DNA from: Bugula neritina
Lineage: Eukaryota > Bryozoa > Gymnolaemata > Cheilostomatida > Bugulidae
DNA length: 25,662 nt
Reading direction: 5' to 3'
Assembly (NCBI GenBank): GCA_964035545.1
Contig: CAXIUT010000212.1
Span: forward strand, 1 to 25,662
Positions 1 to 10,473 of this stretch are shown one piece after another. Made by a program: the position numbers and the translations under genes. The notes beneath the pieces were generated by a model. That model was given only the letters and a program-made list of their open reading frames with translations. It was not told the origin of the DNA and did not search any database. Position 1 is the first letter of the stretch. The number at the start of each line of letters is the position of its first letter.

Positions 1-81
1 CCCAACCCCAACCCCAACCCCAACCCCAACCCCAACCCCAACCCCAACCCCAACCCCAACCCCAACCCCAACCCCAACCCC
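1..81. repeat. Left telomere, C4A2 repeats
   Basis: CCC followed by 13 uninterrupted AACCCC units, ending at 81 in CCCC before unique sequence. The C-rich strand reads inward, as expected at a left chromosome end. The unit is the CCCCAA/GGGGTT repeat of oligohymenophorean ciliates. The first start codon follows only 66 nt later. Confidence 0.97.
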
Positions 82-147
82 GCAATCATTAAGCTATTTA
101 ATATTGTTTCAGTAGTTATCATATCAATAAAGATAATATATATTACA

Positions 148-796
148 ATGCAAGGCAATAATGGATCACTACAAGATTAAATGCTTAAAAATTACATAGA
201 TACAGTCTTCAACAAATACGATAAAGATAGAAGCGGCAGCCTTGATGTACAAGAAATGGCTGCCTTCTTCAATTAACTCTTCAAAAACCTTGGCATCAAT
301 ACTGTAGTCACATAACAACAAGCATTTTAAGCCATCAGGTCCATCGATGCCAATAGTGACGGATTAGTTGATAGAGACTAACTCTTCAAAGCTTTTAAAC
401 TCATGATCAATAAGTACACTGTATCTGATTAAGACCTCAGCAACCTCAAAATAATTATCCTCAGCAACAACAAGGCTACGGACAACAGCAAGGATATGGT
501 CAGCAAGGGTATCAGCAGCAAGGATATCAACAACAAGGGTATCAACAGCAAGGATATCAGCAGGGATATCCTCCACAACAACAAGGCTATCAGCAAGGAT
601 ATCCACCACAACAAGGATATCCGCCACAGCAAGGCTACCCTCCTCAGCAAGGTTATCCTCCTCAACAAGGCTACATGAACAGTACAAATGAGATGATATA
701 GATTCATATGGCAATCCTCCCCCTGCTCAAAACAATCAAATGTATAGCACCCAACCAAGGACCCAACCAAATCAGTCATATAATCCCTACAGATGA
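148..796 (+). CDS. EF-hand calcium-binding protein with Gln/Tyr/Pro-rich repeat tail
   Basis: Spliced protein of 202 aa. Two 20-nt introns, 421-440 and 682-701, both GTA...AG, must be removed to keep the frame. Residues about 10-90 hold two EF-hands with loops [12 protein letters not shown] and [12 protein letters not shown]. The closing Glu of the second loop is a TAA codon, which supports TAA = Glu. From about residue 92 the protein turns into GYQQ and GYPPQQ repeats, like the low-complexity tails of annexins and other membrane-associated calcium proteins, and ends SYNPYR before TGA. Calcium sensing is a family inference; the partner or membrane target is not visible. In-frame Gln codons in the repeat are all CAA/CAG. 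First gene after the telomere. Confidence 0.88.
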
Positions 797-1180
797 ATCA
801 TAGCTTGATAATTATGGTATTTTAGTATTAATTGGTTATGAATGAAGATTGAAGAAAGGTTTTAAGGTTATAAAAAAGTTGTTAGTGAAAGCACGGCACA
901 AACCTTACTATTGACAGTATTGTCTGTTTCCTAGGCCCAATTATTCATTGTTAGAAAGGGCTGGACAAATCAGAACCATTAAAGATAAGAATTTGTGGCA
1001 CCCTGTCTACCATTCACCCTCCTCCATACTTTTATATCAATCAATATTCTTTTATTATACCTATGGGTCTCATTTTATCAATACTAAACATAAACTACTT
1101 TTCATAACTAGCAAAAGGATCACTAACTTCTCCTTTAATTTTATTGAAATAAATATTTAGAATCATAAATATCACAACTA
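797..1180. other. Intergenic gap between two convergent 3' ends
   Basis: 384 bp with no supported gene. A minus-strand open frame at 776-1027 (83 codons) overlaps the 3' end of the EF-hand gene and shows no family resemblance. I found no tRNA- or snRNA-like motif. Confidence 0.5.
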
Positions 1181-2161
1181 TCACCCTGATTTACGCTGAC
1201 CATAACTCATACACAAAGAAAAGAATAATTCTCCTAGTAAATGACCACTCAGTAGTGATTAAACAGCCGGATTGAACTCAGAAAAATCAACCATTCGAAC
1301 CTTACTACTTAAACCAGCTATCTTCACTATCTATAAAGCCTATTCAGAAGTTAGACCTCCCAATACACTTGGAGCAGACACGCCAGGCATCCACTTACTG
1401 CTGATCGAGTCTAAATCAAAAGATACAAATATATTTTTGCATGTTCCTTCCAATTCTTTTATGATACCTGCAAATATTTGTCCAGCTTGAGTTCTGTACT
1501 AACAATTTTCATTTATTTTATGTCTTCTGATAGTTTTTTACATCCAATATATCCTAGCTTTCTTCTGTTGCAAATACTAATGGTGTGAAGATAAACTATT
1601 TGCACCCTTACATCCGAATTCAATAAATTGTCCTCCATTTGATAGGAATCTAGAATCATCAAGAAGTAGTCTAAAAGGTGATCCTGAGGAAGGTTTTCCT
1701 TCTATAAGTTATCTAACATCAAAATGAGCATCAATATTAATAACTCCAAATTGTTATGGAGCAATAGAAAGAAGAGAAGAAGCATTAGGATAGCTTTGGT
1801 CGTTTGATCCTCCGACTGAAACAAGCAAACAATTACTTCCTTGTTCTAAAATTGTTTTGTGCTTTTGCTAAAGTTATTTATGAGCTATCTATAGATCTAA
1901 ATCAATTTTTATGTCGCCAGAATCATAAACAACAATTTTATTCGAGGGATAAAGCTGAAGTTGACTTAGACTTTTACGAAAAATCTATGAAGCAACTGAT
2001 CCTCCTACTCTGCCTCCTAGCCTTCTTGTACCTTCATCATAAGGAAATCCTCCGAAAATAACACACTTTTCTTAGGTCTTGAGATTCTTCGGGTCGTAAG
2101 GTTTGATAGTATTAGCAAAGATTTGTTCTTCAGGTGAATAAAAATCAAACTCTCCCTCCAT
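1181..2161 (-). CDS. hutG: Formiminoglutamase/arginase-family ureohydrolase
   Basis: Intronless, 326 aa, a normal length for the ureohydrolase fold. Metal-site motifs are present in order: GGSNDQSYPNA, INIDAHFDVR, and SFDLDSISSKWMPGVSAP followed by GGLTSEEALEIVKIAG. The DAHxDxR and DxD ligands are intact. The usual His of the GG(D/G)H motif is Asn here (GGSND), a departure from classical arginase. In the family, HutG-type enzymes hydrolyse N-formimino-L-glutamate in histidine breakdown; arginase or agmatinase activity is less likely from the motif set. The Glu of GGLTSEE is TAG. It converges on the EF-hand gene. The start is the first ATG of the open frame. Confidence 0.85.
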
Positions 2162-2812
2162 TTGAATTATGATTAAGCTATAATAAAGAGATCTGTTTTG
2201 ATTTAGTAAAGTAAAACATAATGATAAACTCTTATTTTAACAATTTTTCAATAGATAATTCAAAAAATGATAAAAATCTAAAAAATAAAAAATAGATTTA
2301 TTTTGATCTATTGATCAATTGATTTTTGTTGAAACTTAATATTTTTATTTAAGTTTGAAATAAACAAAATAAACATTAAAAGTGGGTTCAATGATTAAAG
2401 TTAGAGATATTCTGCTATTTCATTGATAAAAATATCAAAAGTCTAGGAAGTTTATTTGAAGGTGATTAAATGTGATTTAATTCTTTGTTTATAACCATAA
2501 TAATCAATCAAAAGTTCCAACATCTTTGAAATAATAAATATTATTCATTGTTTTCATGATTCTTCTTAGAGATATTCCCTTGAAATAACTCGTCTTGTTG
2601 CTTTTCATTTTTAGCCTGTCATATTTTGTGACAAAGAAATTCAAAAAAAAAGCAAACAATTAAATAAAGCCAAAAATTAAATAATTCAGATAATTAGAGT
2701 CACTAATATTGATGTATACTCACAGTTCTAAACGCTATTGACCTTTGGAATGATCATAAGGTCCATTAATACCATTTGATTAATTATCTCATTATATTCT
2801 TTACTTTTATGA
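2162..2812. other. AT-rich intergenic region
   Basis: About 650 bp, very AT-rich, between the divergent starts of the formiminoglutamase and the gene at 2813. Open frames are short on both strands. I see no gene, RNA or repeat in it; it probably holds both promoters. Confidence 0.5.
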
Positions 2813-3614
2813 ATGACGTCGAAATCAATTCTTAAGCAAACTCCAACAGGTCTATAAAAGAACCTCTCTGAAACCATGAACTTTTCTCCTGAATTCATGA
2901 ACTTTGACAACAAAGAAATCATTGAAAAATAAGTTTCTCTTAAAGATAACGTTTTGAACCTATCTGGGCAAGACTTCTTTATTTAACATTAAAAATAAAA
3001 AACTATTATATGTACAGTGTTATCTTATCTTAGAAAAAGAAAAGAGCCAGCCAATAGAACTATATACTTAAAGATAAATCTAGGAATAATAGAAATAGAT
3101 GGAGATTGAAATATTAAGTCATGGTTCTTAAAGACATTCCAAAAACAATACTGAAGGTGTAAAAGAGAGAAAGAAGCCCAAGAAAGATGATGCCTAAAAA
3201 AACATTCCCAAGAATGCAGCTCAATATGTGATCAAAGTCTATAAAAAAAGAATTTATACCAGGAAAGTGGAAAAAATCAATAAAAAATTTGATATTGATA
3301 GCAATGATAAAGCTATGGATTACGTTTTATCTCTTAAAAAACAGTTAACAGGCCTAGATGATCTCATAGTTTTCTTGAATAAAACTGAAGAAGATTAAGT
3401 AGAAGAAAAATACAGAAAAGCTTTCATTGTTTTTTATCGGTGGATCTTAAGGAAAAAATATCCTATCTATATCATCCAAGGAAAAACCTTTCACAAACAA
3501 AAATATTTGATGAGAATTAACAGTCTTATCCCATCTAAGATCAAAGACTCCTTGGTTGATACACTAGAAAAAGAAAACTCAACCAGTTTAAGAGCCACAA
3601 AAAGCCATCTATGA
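2813..3614 (+). CDS. Protein of unknown function
   Basis: Predicted 259 aa after removal of one 22-nt intron at 3012-3033 (GTA...TAG). The intron links an upstream exon of 66 codons to the long open frame. An alternative start inside the second exon (3099) would give 171 aa. The middle is rich in Lys and Glu (SERHSKNNTEGVKERKKPKK); the C-terminal half is a more ordered basic, helical region with FIVFYRWILRKKYPIYIIQG near residue 205. No signal peptide. I do not recognise the family. An in-frame TGA directly before the chosen ATG supports this start. Confidence 0.65.
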
Positions 3615-4338
3615 TCTCCATAAGTCAACATCATTGAAATAAATACTAATTTTCAATCTAATTCATATTAATCAAGAACAAATAATCAACAAAAGCAAAT
3701 ATTATAGTTGAACTGTGATTATATTTGTTTAAATATACTAAGAGAAGAAACAATTTTAATCTCTTGGTTTCAATAGATCTTTTTTGGATAAATTAATGAT
3801 ATTTTCTTTGATATTTAGATCATCTTTGATGAATTATTGACGGATAGACAACTTTAAAAAAAGAAAAATAGATAAAGAGCTGGTTGATGATTGAATAATA
3901 TCATGAAAAAATAGGAAAACTTTGCCTTGAACCTTCTTTAATTATAAAAAATGTTAATATCAATATTTTTATCATGAAATTTTAATTATAAATAACTTAG
4001 CTATAATTTGATACTGGAATCAACTTTTTCATTGAAAAAAATGTCCATTAATTCTGAAATAATATGATATCGTAATAATTAAATTTAAATAAAGAATCTT
4101 TAAGCATTAAAAATATATGATAGTTGATAAAAATCCTTATCACTGCATTATAGATAGCTAAAAGGTAAAATAAAAACTTTTTGGTCATTTTTCATTCTAT
4201 TTATCAAAAAAATAAATCCAAATTATTTATCAATCATTCTTATTCAAAATATAAAAAGTTGAGGGCAAAAGATTTTAGATTTTAATGATATTAGAATGAA
4301 AGTAACAAATAATCAAAGCTTTATCAACTCTATTTTAG
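3615..4338. other. AT-rich intergenic region with one uncertain minus-strand ORF
   Basis: About 720 bp, the longest stretch here without a convincing gene. It contains a 142-codon minus-strand frame (3770-4195), listed separately with low confidence. The rest is AT-rich sequence without recognisable elements. Confidence 0.45.
3770..4195 (-). CDS. Possible small hypothetical protein
   Basis: An open frame of 142 codons from ATG to TGA (141 aa), beginning MKNDQKVFILPFSYLECSDK when TAA/TAG are read as Glu. It has no recognisable motif. The base composition is as AT-rich as the surrounding spacer, and TGA is rare enough by chance here that a frame of this length is not strong evidence. The spacing (about 140-155 bp to both neighbours) would suit a gene in this compact chromosome. 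Confidence 0.27.
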
Positions 4339-4754
4339 ATGTTTTGTTTTGCTTTATAATATTTTATTGTGTGCATGAGCCTCAATGCAGCTAATGTAGA
4401 GTTTAATTCAAAAGTACAAGTCTAGCCTGATGAAAAAAACCCTCTTGAAATATTTCAGTATGCTGCCGATGTTTATTACATATTTGATGAGCCTGAAAAA
4501 AAAGCTAAAATAAATTACCCTCCACCAGAAAAGGAAGTGAATTTCAAAGAATAGAAATCAACACCTTAAAATGGAATAAGTAATTTTTGAAATAAATAGA
4601 TTAATAATAGTTGATGCCTGTTTCAGTCTAAAATCATGAAGAGGTCCTTGATTGTTCTTTGTAACTTTTTGAAAATGATGAGGAGGAGTAGAAAGAGTCT
4701 AATTAACTCTTAAAGAAGTAGGAAAAGGAAATTGAGGAAAAAGATGATCAATGA
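4339..4754 (+). CDS. Small acidic protein with N-terminal hydrophobic segment
   Basis: 131 aa after removing a 20-nt intron at 4580-4599 (GTA...TAG). The N-terminus (MFCFALEYFIVCMSLNAA) is hydrophobic and could be a signal peptide or anchor; a second in-frame ATG at 4375 would omit it. The rest is strongly acidic, with runs of Glu many of which are TAA/TAG, and ends EKEIEEKDDQ before TGA. No family recognised. The same frame remains open for about 95 codons beyond the TGA, probably by chance. It lies 169 bp upstream of the next gene on the same strand. Confidence 0.55.
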
Positions 4755-4923
4755 TCCTTCAAACAAATCTTAAAGCATATTATTGATCAATTATTTAAAA
4801 TCATCAATAAACTTTCAAATTTATCGAAAGAAGTATTTTTCAAAATTGTTTCAATAAAATGCCTCAATTATTTGATAATTAACTTCTAAACAGGTTCGAA
4901 GTTAATTATAATTTTTTGCCTTG

Positions 4924-7165
4924 ATGAAAGACTAGCCTAAACCTACAGGTTTCAACCCCTTTAAAAGCTTTTGTAATCCATCTAAGGACTAAGAAAAGGT
5001 CTAAATCCCTCTGAATAAGAATAGAATTTAACTAAATCAACCTGAACTTCAAATGGGATTAGGACCACAATCATTTCAACATAAACCTCAAGTTGTATCA
5101 AACTATATCGTTTAATCTTATGAAAAAACATATCCTCAAAAACAATAAATGTCTAAAGAATAATCTGATAATTCCAACAAATCTACAGACCAATTTGTTC
5201 AAAGTTTTAATAATGAAAATGAAAGACATCTAGTAGTCTCTCTAGAAAAATAAAAAAAAGCCTAACAACTACTCATTTCTAAAAGTTTTTAAAAGAAAAA
5301 TCTAATAAAAGAAAGTAAAATGGCTAAAAAAGGTGGTAAATCTTTAAAATAAATATAATTTGAAGACTAATAATAAGAAAACTTCAAACTATAAAAATCT
5401 TGCAAAAAAATCTAATAAAACTCTAAAAATACCAATCCTGTCCATAATTCTTTCAGAAAAAATATACATATTGGACGCCCTTTTGAATAAATAGTCGAAA
5501 ATAAAAAGAATGCTGAAGAATTTATTCCTTTTTAAGAGAATAAACATAATCCCTCTCAAAATCATATTATCAAAGGCCTGAATAAAATGGATCAGATTCC
5601 TTTGCATTATCTCCAATAAAAATAATAACCAAAAAAATCTAATTAAGCTCAAGATAGCACAAAAAAAATAACTGAAAAATTGTCAATGGCTATTTCTAAT
5701 TAAAAAAGGGATAAAGAACTAAGCAACAAGATATCACAAGATAGAAGGCTGTCCGTGTAAAAAAAAATTTAAGCTGAAGAAAAAAGAAAAGAATAAAAGG
5801 AATAAAATAATGAATATAAGGCTAGAAAAATTGAAATTAATCCAATGAATAATCCTCTGAATCAACCTAATAATACAAAGTCTTCTGGAAATAAATAAAC
5901 ATAAAGAAATAAATCACCCTTACCTTAAACGAACAAAATATTTCAACAAAATACTATTTCTAGCCTAATCAATGAAAATAAACCTGACTCTTTAGCTAAG
6001 AATAATGTATTTGCACAAAATCTCTATAATAAATAATCAAATCAATCAAATAAACCTAATCCACAACCAATCCAGACAACTCAGAAAAATATTTAAACTA
6101 AACAAAACCTACAAACTAAACATAATCTACAAGTTCAACAAACTCAACATAATCTACAAGCTCAACAAGCTCAACAGTTTTAACAAGCTCAAAAAGATCA
6201 AAAAATTCAACAAATTCGATAACTGGCTAAGCAGAGTATTCAAGCTCAACAAGTTATGGGAACTCAACAGACTAAATAAGTCTAAAAAAGTCAAAAAACT
6301 CAACAGATTCAGTCTAATCTTCAAACAAAACAATCTCAACAAGCTCAAAATCCTAAATAGACTCTACAAGTTCAACAAACTAAACCAATATAAATAAATC
6401 AGTCAAATCTACATCAAAATACTTAAAATCAAAACCCAAAAAGGTCGCAATTCTAGAACAATAATCCATTCCAATTAACTCAAACAAACCCAAATAGTTT
6501 TTCTTCTCAAAATACAAATCTTTTTAACAACAATCAAGTCCCATCTCACTCTTCTCATCAAAACCAACCAATTTCTCATTCAATGACTACCCAATAGTAC
6601 AACTACAAGAAAGAAATGCTTCGTCCACTGCCAACTCAGACTTAATAATAACTATTTAAAAAGTTATAAGGTAAGTATTTCTAATTTAGATGAATTTGAT
6701 CTATAAAGTCTAAACATAGAAACCTTTATCAAATAATCAAATGATATTTTAACAAATATCTACAGCAATATGAAAATATTATCATAAAAACCATCAAAAA
6801 TGATAATGTAATTTGAATAAAACAAAAAAATAATTAAAAATATCAAAGAAATCACAAAGAAAATCAACTCTAAACCAAGTTATGTTCTTAATAAAATAAA
6901 TTCTATCTAAAACAAGCAAAAATAACTGTAAAGTGATCTCTAAAAAATATCAATAAACATCATAAAACTCCCAAAATAAAATCATGAGATAAATATCGAA
7001 CAAACTTAACTATAAAGAATCTAAGATTCAATCATAGACTACCAAATGGATTCATAAAACAGTTAATATATGAATATCTACTCGAATTTAGTCGCTATGG
7101 AAAATGAACTAGCAGCCATCGACCAAGAAATATAATACTACAACAAAAAGACCTCCTTCATTTGA
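4924..7165 (+). CDS. Large Gln/Asn-rich protein with C-terminal coiled coil
   Basis: 740 aa, one 19-nt intron at 6671-6689 (GTAAG...TAG). Residues 1-330 are charged and low complexity. About 330-560 is Gln-rich (QAQQAQQ, QVQQTQ), with Gln written as CAA/CAG while TAA/TAG fall at scattered positions that read well as Glu. Residues about 570-740 form a predicted coiled coil (LFKKLEDEFDLESLN to VAMENELAAIDEEIEYY). A low-complexity N-terminus with few FG pairs plus a C-terminal coiled coil recalls the Nup62/Nsp1 arrangement, but I see no decisive motif, so this is only a suggestion. It converges on the RING gene with 28 nt between stop codons. Confidence 0.8.
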
Positions 7166-7193
7166 TAGATATCACTAAATAATATTATAAAAA

Positions 7194-7874
7194 TCAAGTT
7201 TGAACTTTCTGATACCTACCGTTTTTCTAACAAACAGGACATCTGTCCAAAGACAACTGCTACACACATATTTCACATACATTCATATGAAAACATCCAG
7301 TATTTATCATATTCGCATCTTTGTTCAAACAGATCTTGCATTTATTATTACCACCAGCCTTTCCTTTAGACTAGTTTAATTGCTCTATAGGTTCACTTTT
7401 TTTAATAGCCTGTTTTGTATTCGATTGACATCGATCATTAAAACATCGTTATATTGAACCTTGCTCTGTCATGTAGTTACAATCCCCACACAGAGGACAT
7501 AGCCTATATTTAAATCTGTTTTTGCAAGACTTGCATTAAATAGCCATGTTTTATGTATTAGTCTTAGGAGGAAGACAAAGTAAAGATGTACAGATATTGC
7601 AACTAACAAAAGTAGCAGTAAATCCACAAACACAACCACAGACATAGCCTGATATAAAGTCTTTGAAAACTCCACTTCCTTCACATTTAGGACAATCAAA
7701 TACAGTATATGATATCTTGCATTGTTTACAACGGACCAATATAGGGTCACTTGTATCAGATATCACATGACAGACAAAGATCCCTCGAGTGTGACAGTTA
7801 CTACATAGATATAGACATTCAGTTTTTGGTATTTTGATCTAAACTCCACATCCGCATCGACCTATCTTATCCAT
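7194..7874 (-). CDS. Cys-rich zinc protein with C-terminal RING finger
   Basis: Intronless, 226 aa. The first 150 residues carry many CxxC pairs (CxC, CxxC, CxxCG), suggesting several zinc ribbons. Residues about 180-220 fit a C3HC4 RING of the MDM2/IAP type: CKICLNKDANMINTGCFHMN, then CEIC, then CPVC. RING fingers of this kind recruit E2 enzymes, so an E3 ubiquitin ligase role is likely by family. No transmembrane segment. The gene lies two positions from an ER-associated degradation pair (BAP31-like and FAF2-like); a link is possible but unproven. Confidence 0.83.
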
Positions 7875-8055
7875 AATTATAATATATCCAATAAACAGAA
7901 TTATATCATTCGTCTAAAAACAATTTTATTTATGATAATTATGAAACCTTTTCTTATAAATTACTTTTATAGAGTACTTATTTTTTAGATGATAGTTAAT
8001 ATAAAATCACTTGAGAAGTACGATAAGCTGCAGATATTATCAGATATTTAGGGAT

Positions 8056-8899
8056 TCAAAGGGGTCCTTGGAATCGATATCTATGTTAACGATGGGTTTT
8101 ATGAGATTTGAATATTTTTCCTTTTGATTTTCTTATTTTCCTTTTATTCTACAAATGAAAATCATCGCATTCAAGAGGATTATCCAGAGGTTTTAGTTTA
8201 GGAGAAGGAGGAGTCATCACTATTATCATATTCTCAAGTTAGACTACTAGAAGGGGTATATCGTTCATTTATAATTATTATTTATGGTATTGTTGAATTG
8301 CTTATAACTGATTCTGGTATGACCAATTCTTTTATATAGCTATATTCTACCTATATTTATTAAATTCAATAAATTGTTCAAACCAAATCACACTCACTTT
8401 ACAGTCTACTTTTTATCCTCTTCAACTTCTTTCCCTTCTTTCTTCTTTTTCTACTCCATCATCTTCTTTTAATGCTGCTCTCTTTTCTCATACATAAAGT
8501 TCAATATCCAAATGTATGCACTTAATGCTAAAGCTGCAAATATGAGCATTGAGGTGATATATTAATTTCTTTGCACTTTTAAAATCATAAAGGATAAGTA
8601 ATTGTACTTAAGTTCTTGATATTAATATAAATACCTGAACCATAGCCGTCCTTTCCCTTTAACTACATTTTCTAGTGATGATATTTAGCTTCTTGTCGGC
8701 TGCAATCATAAAAAAACACAGCAGCTAGAACACAGAACCCAATTTGAGCCTTCATAATACTTTTGACCGACTTGTTAGTGTTGAGAAAACGAACAATAGC
8801 TGCCTTCCATCCACGAGGAGTAGGCATATTAAGAAAGAGAAATATCAGAACTTCAATTATCAGACCGAAAAAGAATAGAGTATAGACCAACTCGAACAT
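8056..8899 (-). CDS. BCAP31: BAP31-like ER membrane protein
   Basis: BAP31/BAP29 proteins are ER-membrane chaperones and export factors with three N-terminal membrane segments and a cytosolic coiled coil. Here hydrophobic segments lie at about residues 3-24, 48-65 and 110-132, and the family block AQRNxYI is seen as KVQRNEYITSM. One 20-nt intron (8615-8634) is well supported. With a second, 17-nt intron (8393-8409) the protein is 268 aa, close to the usual 240-250; without it translation stops at 8394 (161 aa, ending DKKETVK). I prefer the longer form because the downstream frame looks coding before its own first ATG. It is divergent from the FAF2-like gene, with 218 bp between starts. Confidence 0.68.
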
Positions 8900-8920
8900 C
8901 GATATCTATTTATTATGATC

Positions 8921-8968
8921 AAATATCAACTATTAAACTATCATAAATATCAACTATTAAACTATCAT
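8921..8968. repeat. Tandem 24-bp duplication in a divergent promoter
   Basis: Two perfect adjacent copies of a 24-bp AT-rich unit (8921-8944 and 8945-8968). They lie in the 218-bp spacer between the BAP31-like start (8899, minus) and the FAF2-like start (9118, plus). The copies might be paired regulatory sites or a simple slippage duplication. Confidence 0.9.
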
Positions 8969-9117
8969 AATATGATTAATTATTAATAAATTTAATATTG
9001 ATAAAGTGGCAATATTTAGTTCAATATTTATAAATCTATCAGAAATGATATAGATGTAAGATTAATATTTATACAAATTTTAAATTCTCAGAAACTAATA
9101 AATAATATACGTATAAA

Positions 9118-10432
9118 ATGAGTGATATCTCTCCTTAAAACTATTAACTGATCCTTAAATACATGGAAACAACCAACGAGTAAAGCTTTTAAACAGCTAC
9201 TCTAGCTCTCCAACAGCATGACTTCAATCTAGATGTATCTATCAGTATAGTTAGCAAGCAATACAAACTAAATTCAATCCTCCAGTCAGAAATAGAAATA
9301 ATAATCAACAAAATAATCAACAATCGGATGAAGAAATAGTCAGAAAATATGTTGATTTCGTACAAAAAAGAAATAATTAATGGAATATTATCAATTCGAT
9401 TTTTGGATTTGTTAAAACCCTCTTTCTTGTCATCTTTGGTCTCTTCACAAGAATTAGTATCTTTTATCTTATTTAGTACCTCAAAGAATTAGACTTAAAT
9501 ATTTTGGCAGTGATTTTTAGAAAATTTACATAGGAAAATTACCTAGTCACTTTACCTCACGTTCTCTGCCTTCTTTACTTAAATAAACTAAAAATTTGAC
9601 CCAAAAAACAGTTCTAGTACTTATAACACCAAAAAAACAACATCCTTCGATCAATGCATTTCTAAATAAACAAGATCTAGTCAAACCTTTAACTCGTAAT
9701 TTCTGGCTTACCGGGCATGCTTTGTAGCATCCCTAAATATCTAAAATATAAAGAATATAGGCTCCTATGTTGATAGCTCTCCGCTTTAACATCTTCGAGG
9801 AGCTGGTCGAGGTAGGTCGCACATAATAACTTTAAAAATTTGATTCTTCTCACTTATAGAGATGGGCTCATGAAAGTCGCAACCTCTTCAAACGTGACTG
9901 CAATGTTCTTGTAAAATACCGTAACTTCATCAGCCGAGCCTATGGATACTATTACTAAGAATAAGAAGATGAGTAAGTGAATTTGATGCAAACCCAGCAA
10001 ACTACAAGAGAAATATCAGAGCAAAATTAAATATATAGAACTATGGAAGAATAAGCCAAAAAGAACAAATAAAAATAAATGAAAAGAGCTATTGAATAAC
10101 AATAAAAACAAGCCAATCTACAACTAAAAGAATAAGAAAGACAACTCAGAAAATCATCTATCCCTACTTAACCAACAGAAGGAAATTATGTTCGATTTAG
10201 CTTTAGATGTCCTGATGGCAAAACCATACTCAGAAACTTCAATTCTTAATAAAAAATAGACCTAGTGTTCCAATGGGTCGATCTTAACGACTAGATAGAG
10301 TTCTAAGATGATAGTAGAAGCTTCTAGATAATGCATTCTTATCCTCCAATACCTCTTTCATCAAGAAAATAAGAACCAATATCGACAGTTTTTGATTCTC
10401 CTCAATAAAAACTGGTTATTCGCTAACTATGA
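9118..10432 (+). CDS. FAF2: FAF2/UBXD8-like p97 adaptor of the ER membrane
   Basis: 424 aa (human FAF2 is 445) after two 20-nt introns, 9235-9254 and 9457-9476. Order of parts: UBA-like domain at about 8-46 (LALQQHDFNLDQAIQTKFNP, split by intron 1); hydrophobic hairpin at about 80-104 (WNIINSIFGFVKTLFLVIFG); thioredoxin-like UAS region at about 125-230 (TVLVLITPKKQHPSINAF); charged coiled coil at about 250-325; UBX domain to the end (YVRFSFRCPDGKTILRNF). FAF2 recruits p97/Cdc48 to ubiquitylated ER clients and to lipid droplets. The UBX surface loop is not clearly assignable. Its divergent neighbour is also an ER quality-control protein, and it converges on the channel gene with 41 nt between stops. 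Confidence 0.9.
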
Positions 10433-10473
10433 TCAACATTCATTGTATATCTATGATAATTTATCTATTTAAA

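Noticed and set aside
776-1027. Minus-strand 83-codon ORF
   Set aside because: Overlaps the 3' end of the EF-hand gene, has no recognisable motif, and is of a length expected by chance when TGA is the only stop.
2686-2922. Minus-strand 78-aa ORF
   Set aside because: It overlaps the first exon of the plus-strand gene at 2813, whose splice to the downstream exon is better supported.
4885-4905. GGTTCGAA motif resembling a tRNA T-loop
   Set aside because: The flanking bases do not form a T-stem and there is no acceptor, D or anticodon arm around it.
7989-8111. Plus-strand 40-codon ORF, open again after its TGA with a hydrophobic stretch
   Set aside because: Very short, no family, and it overlaps the 3' end of the BAP31-like gene on the other strand.
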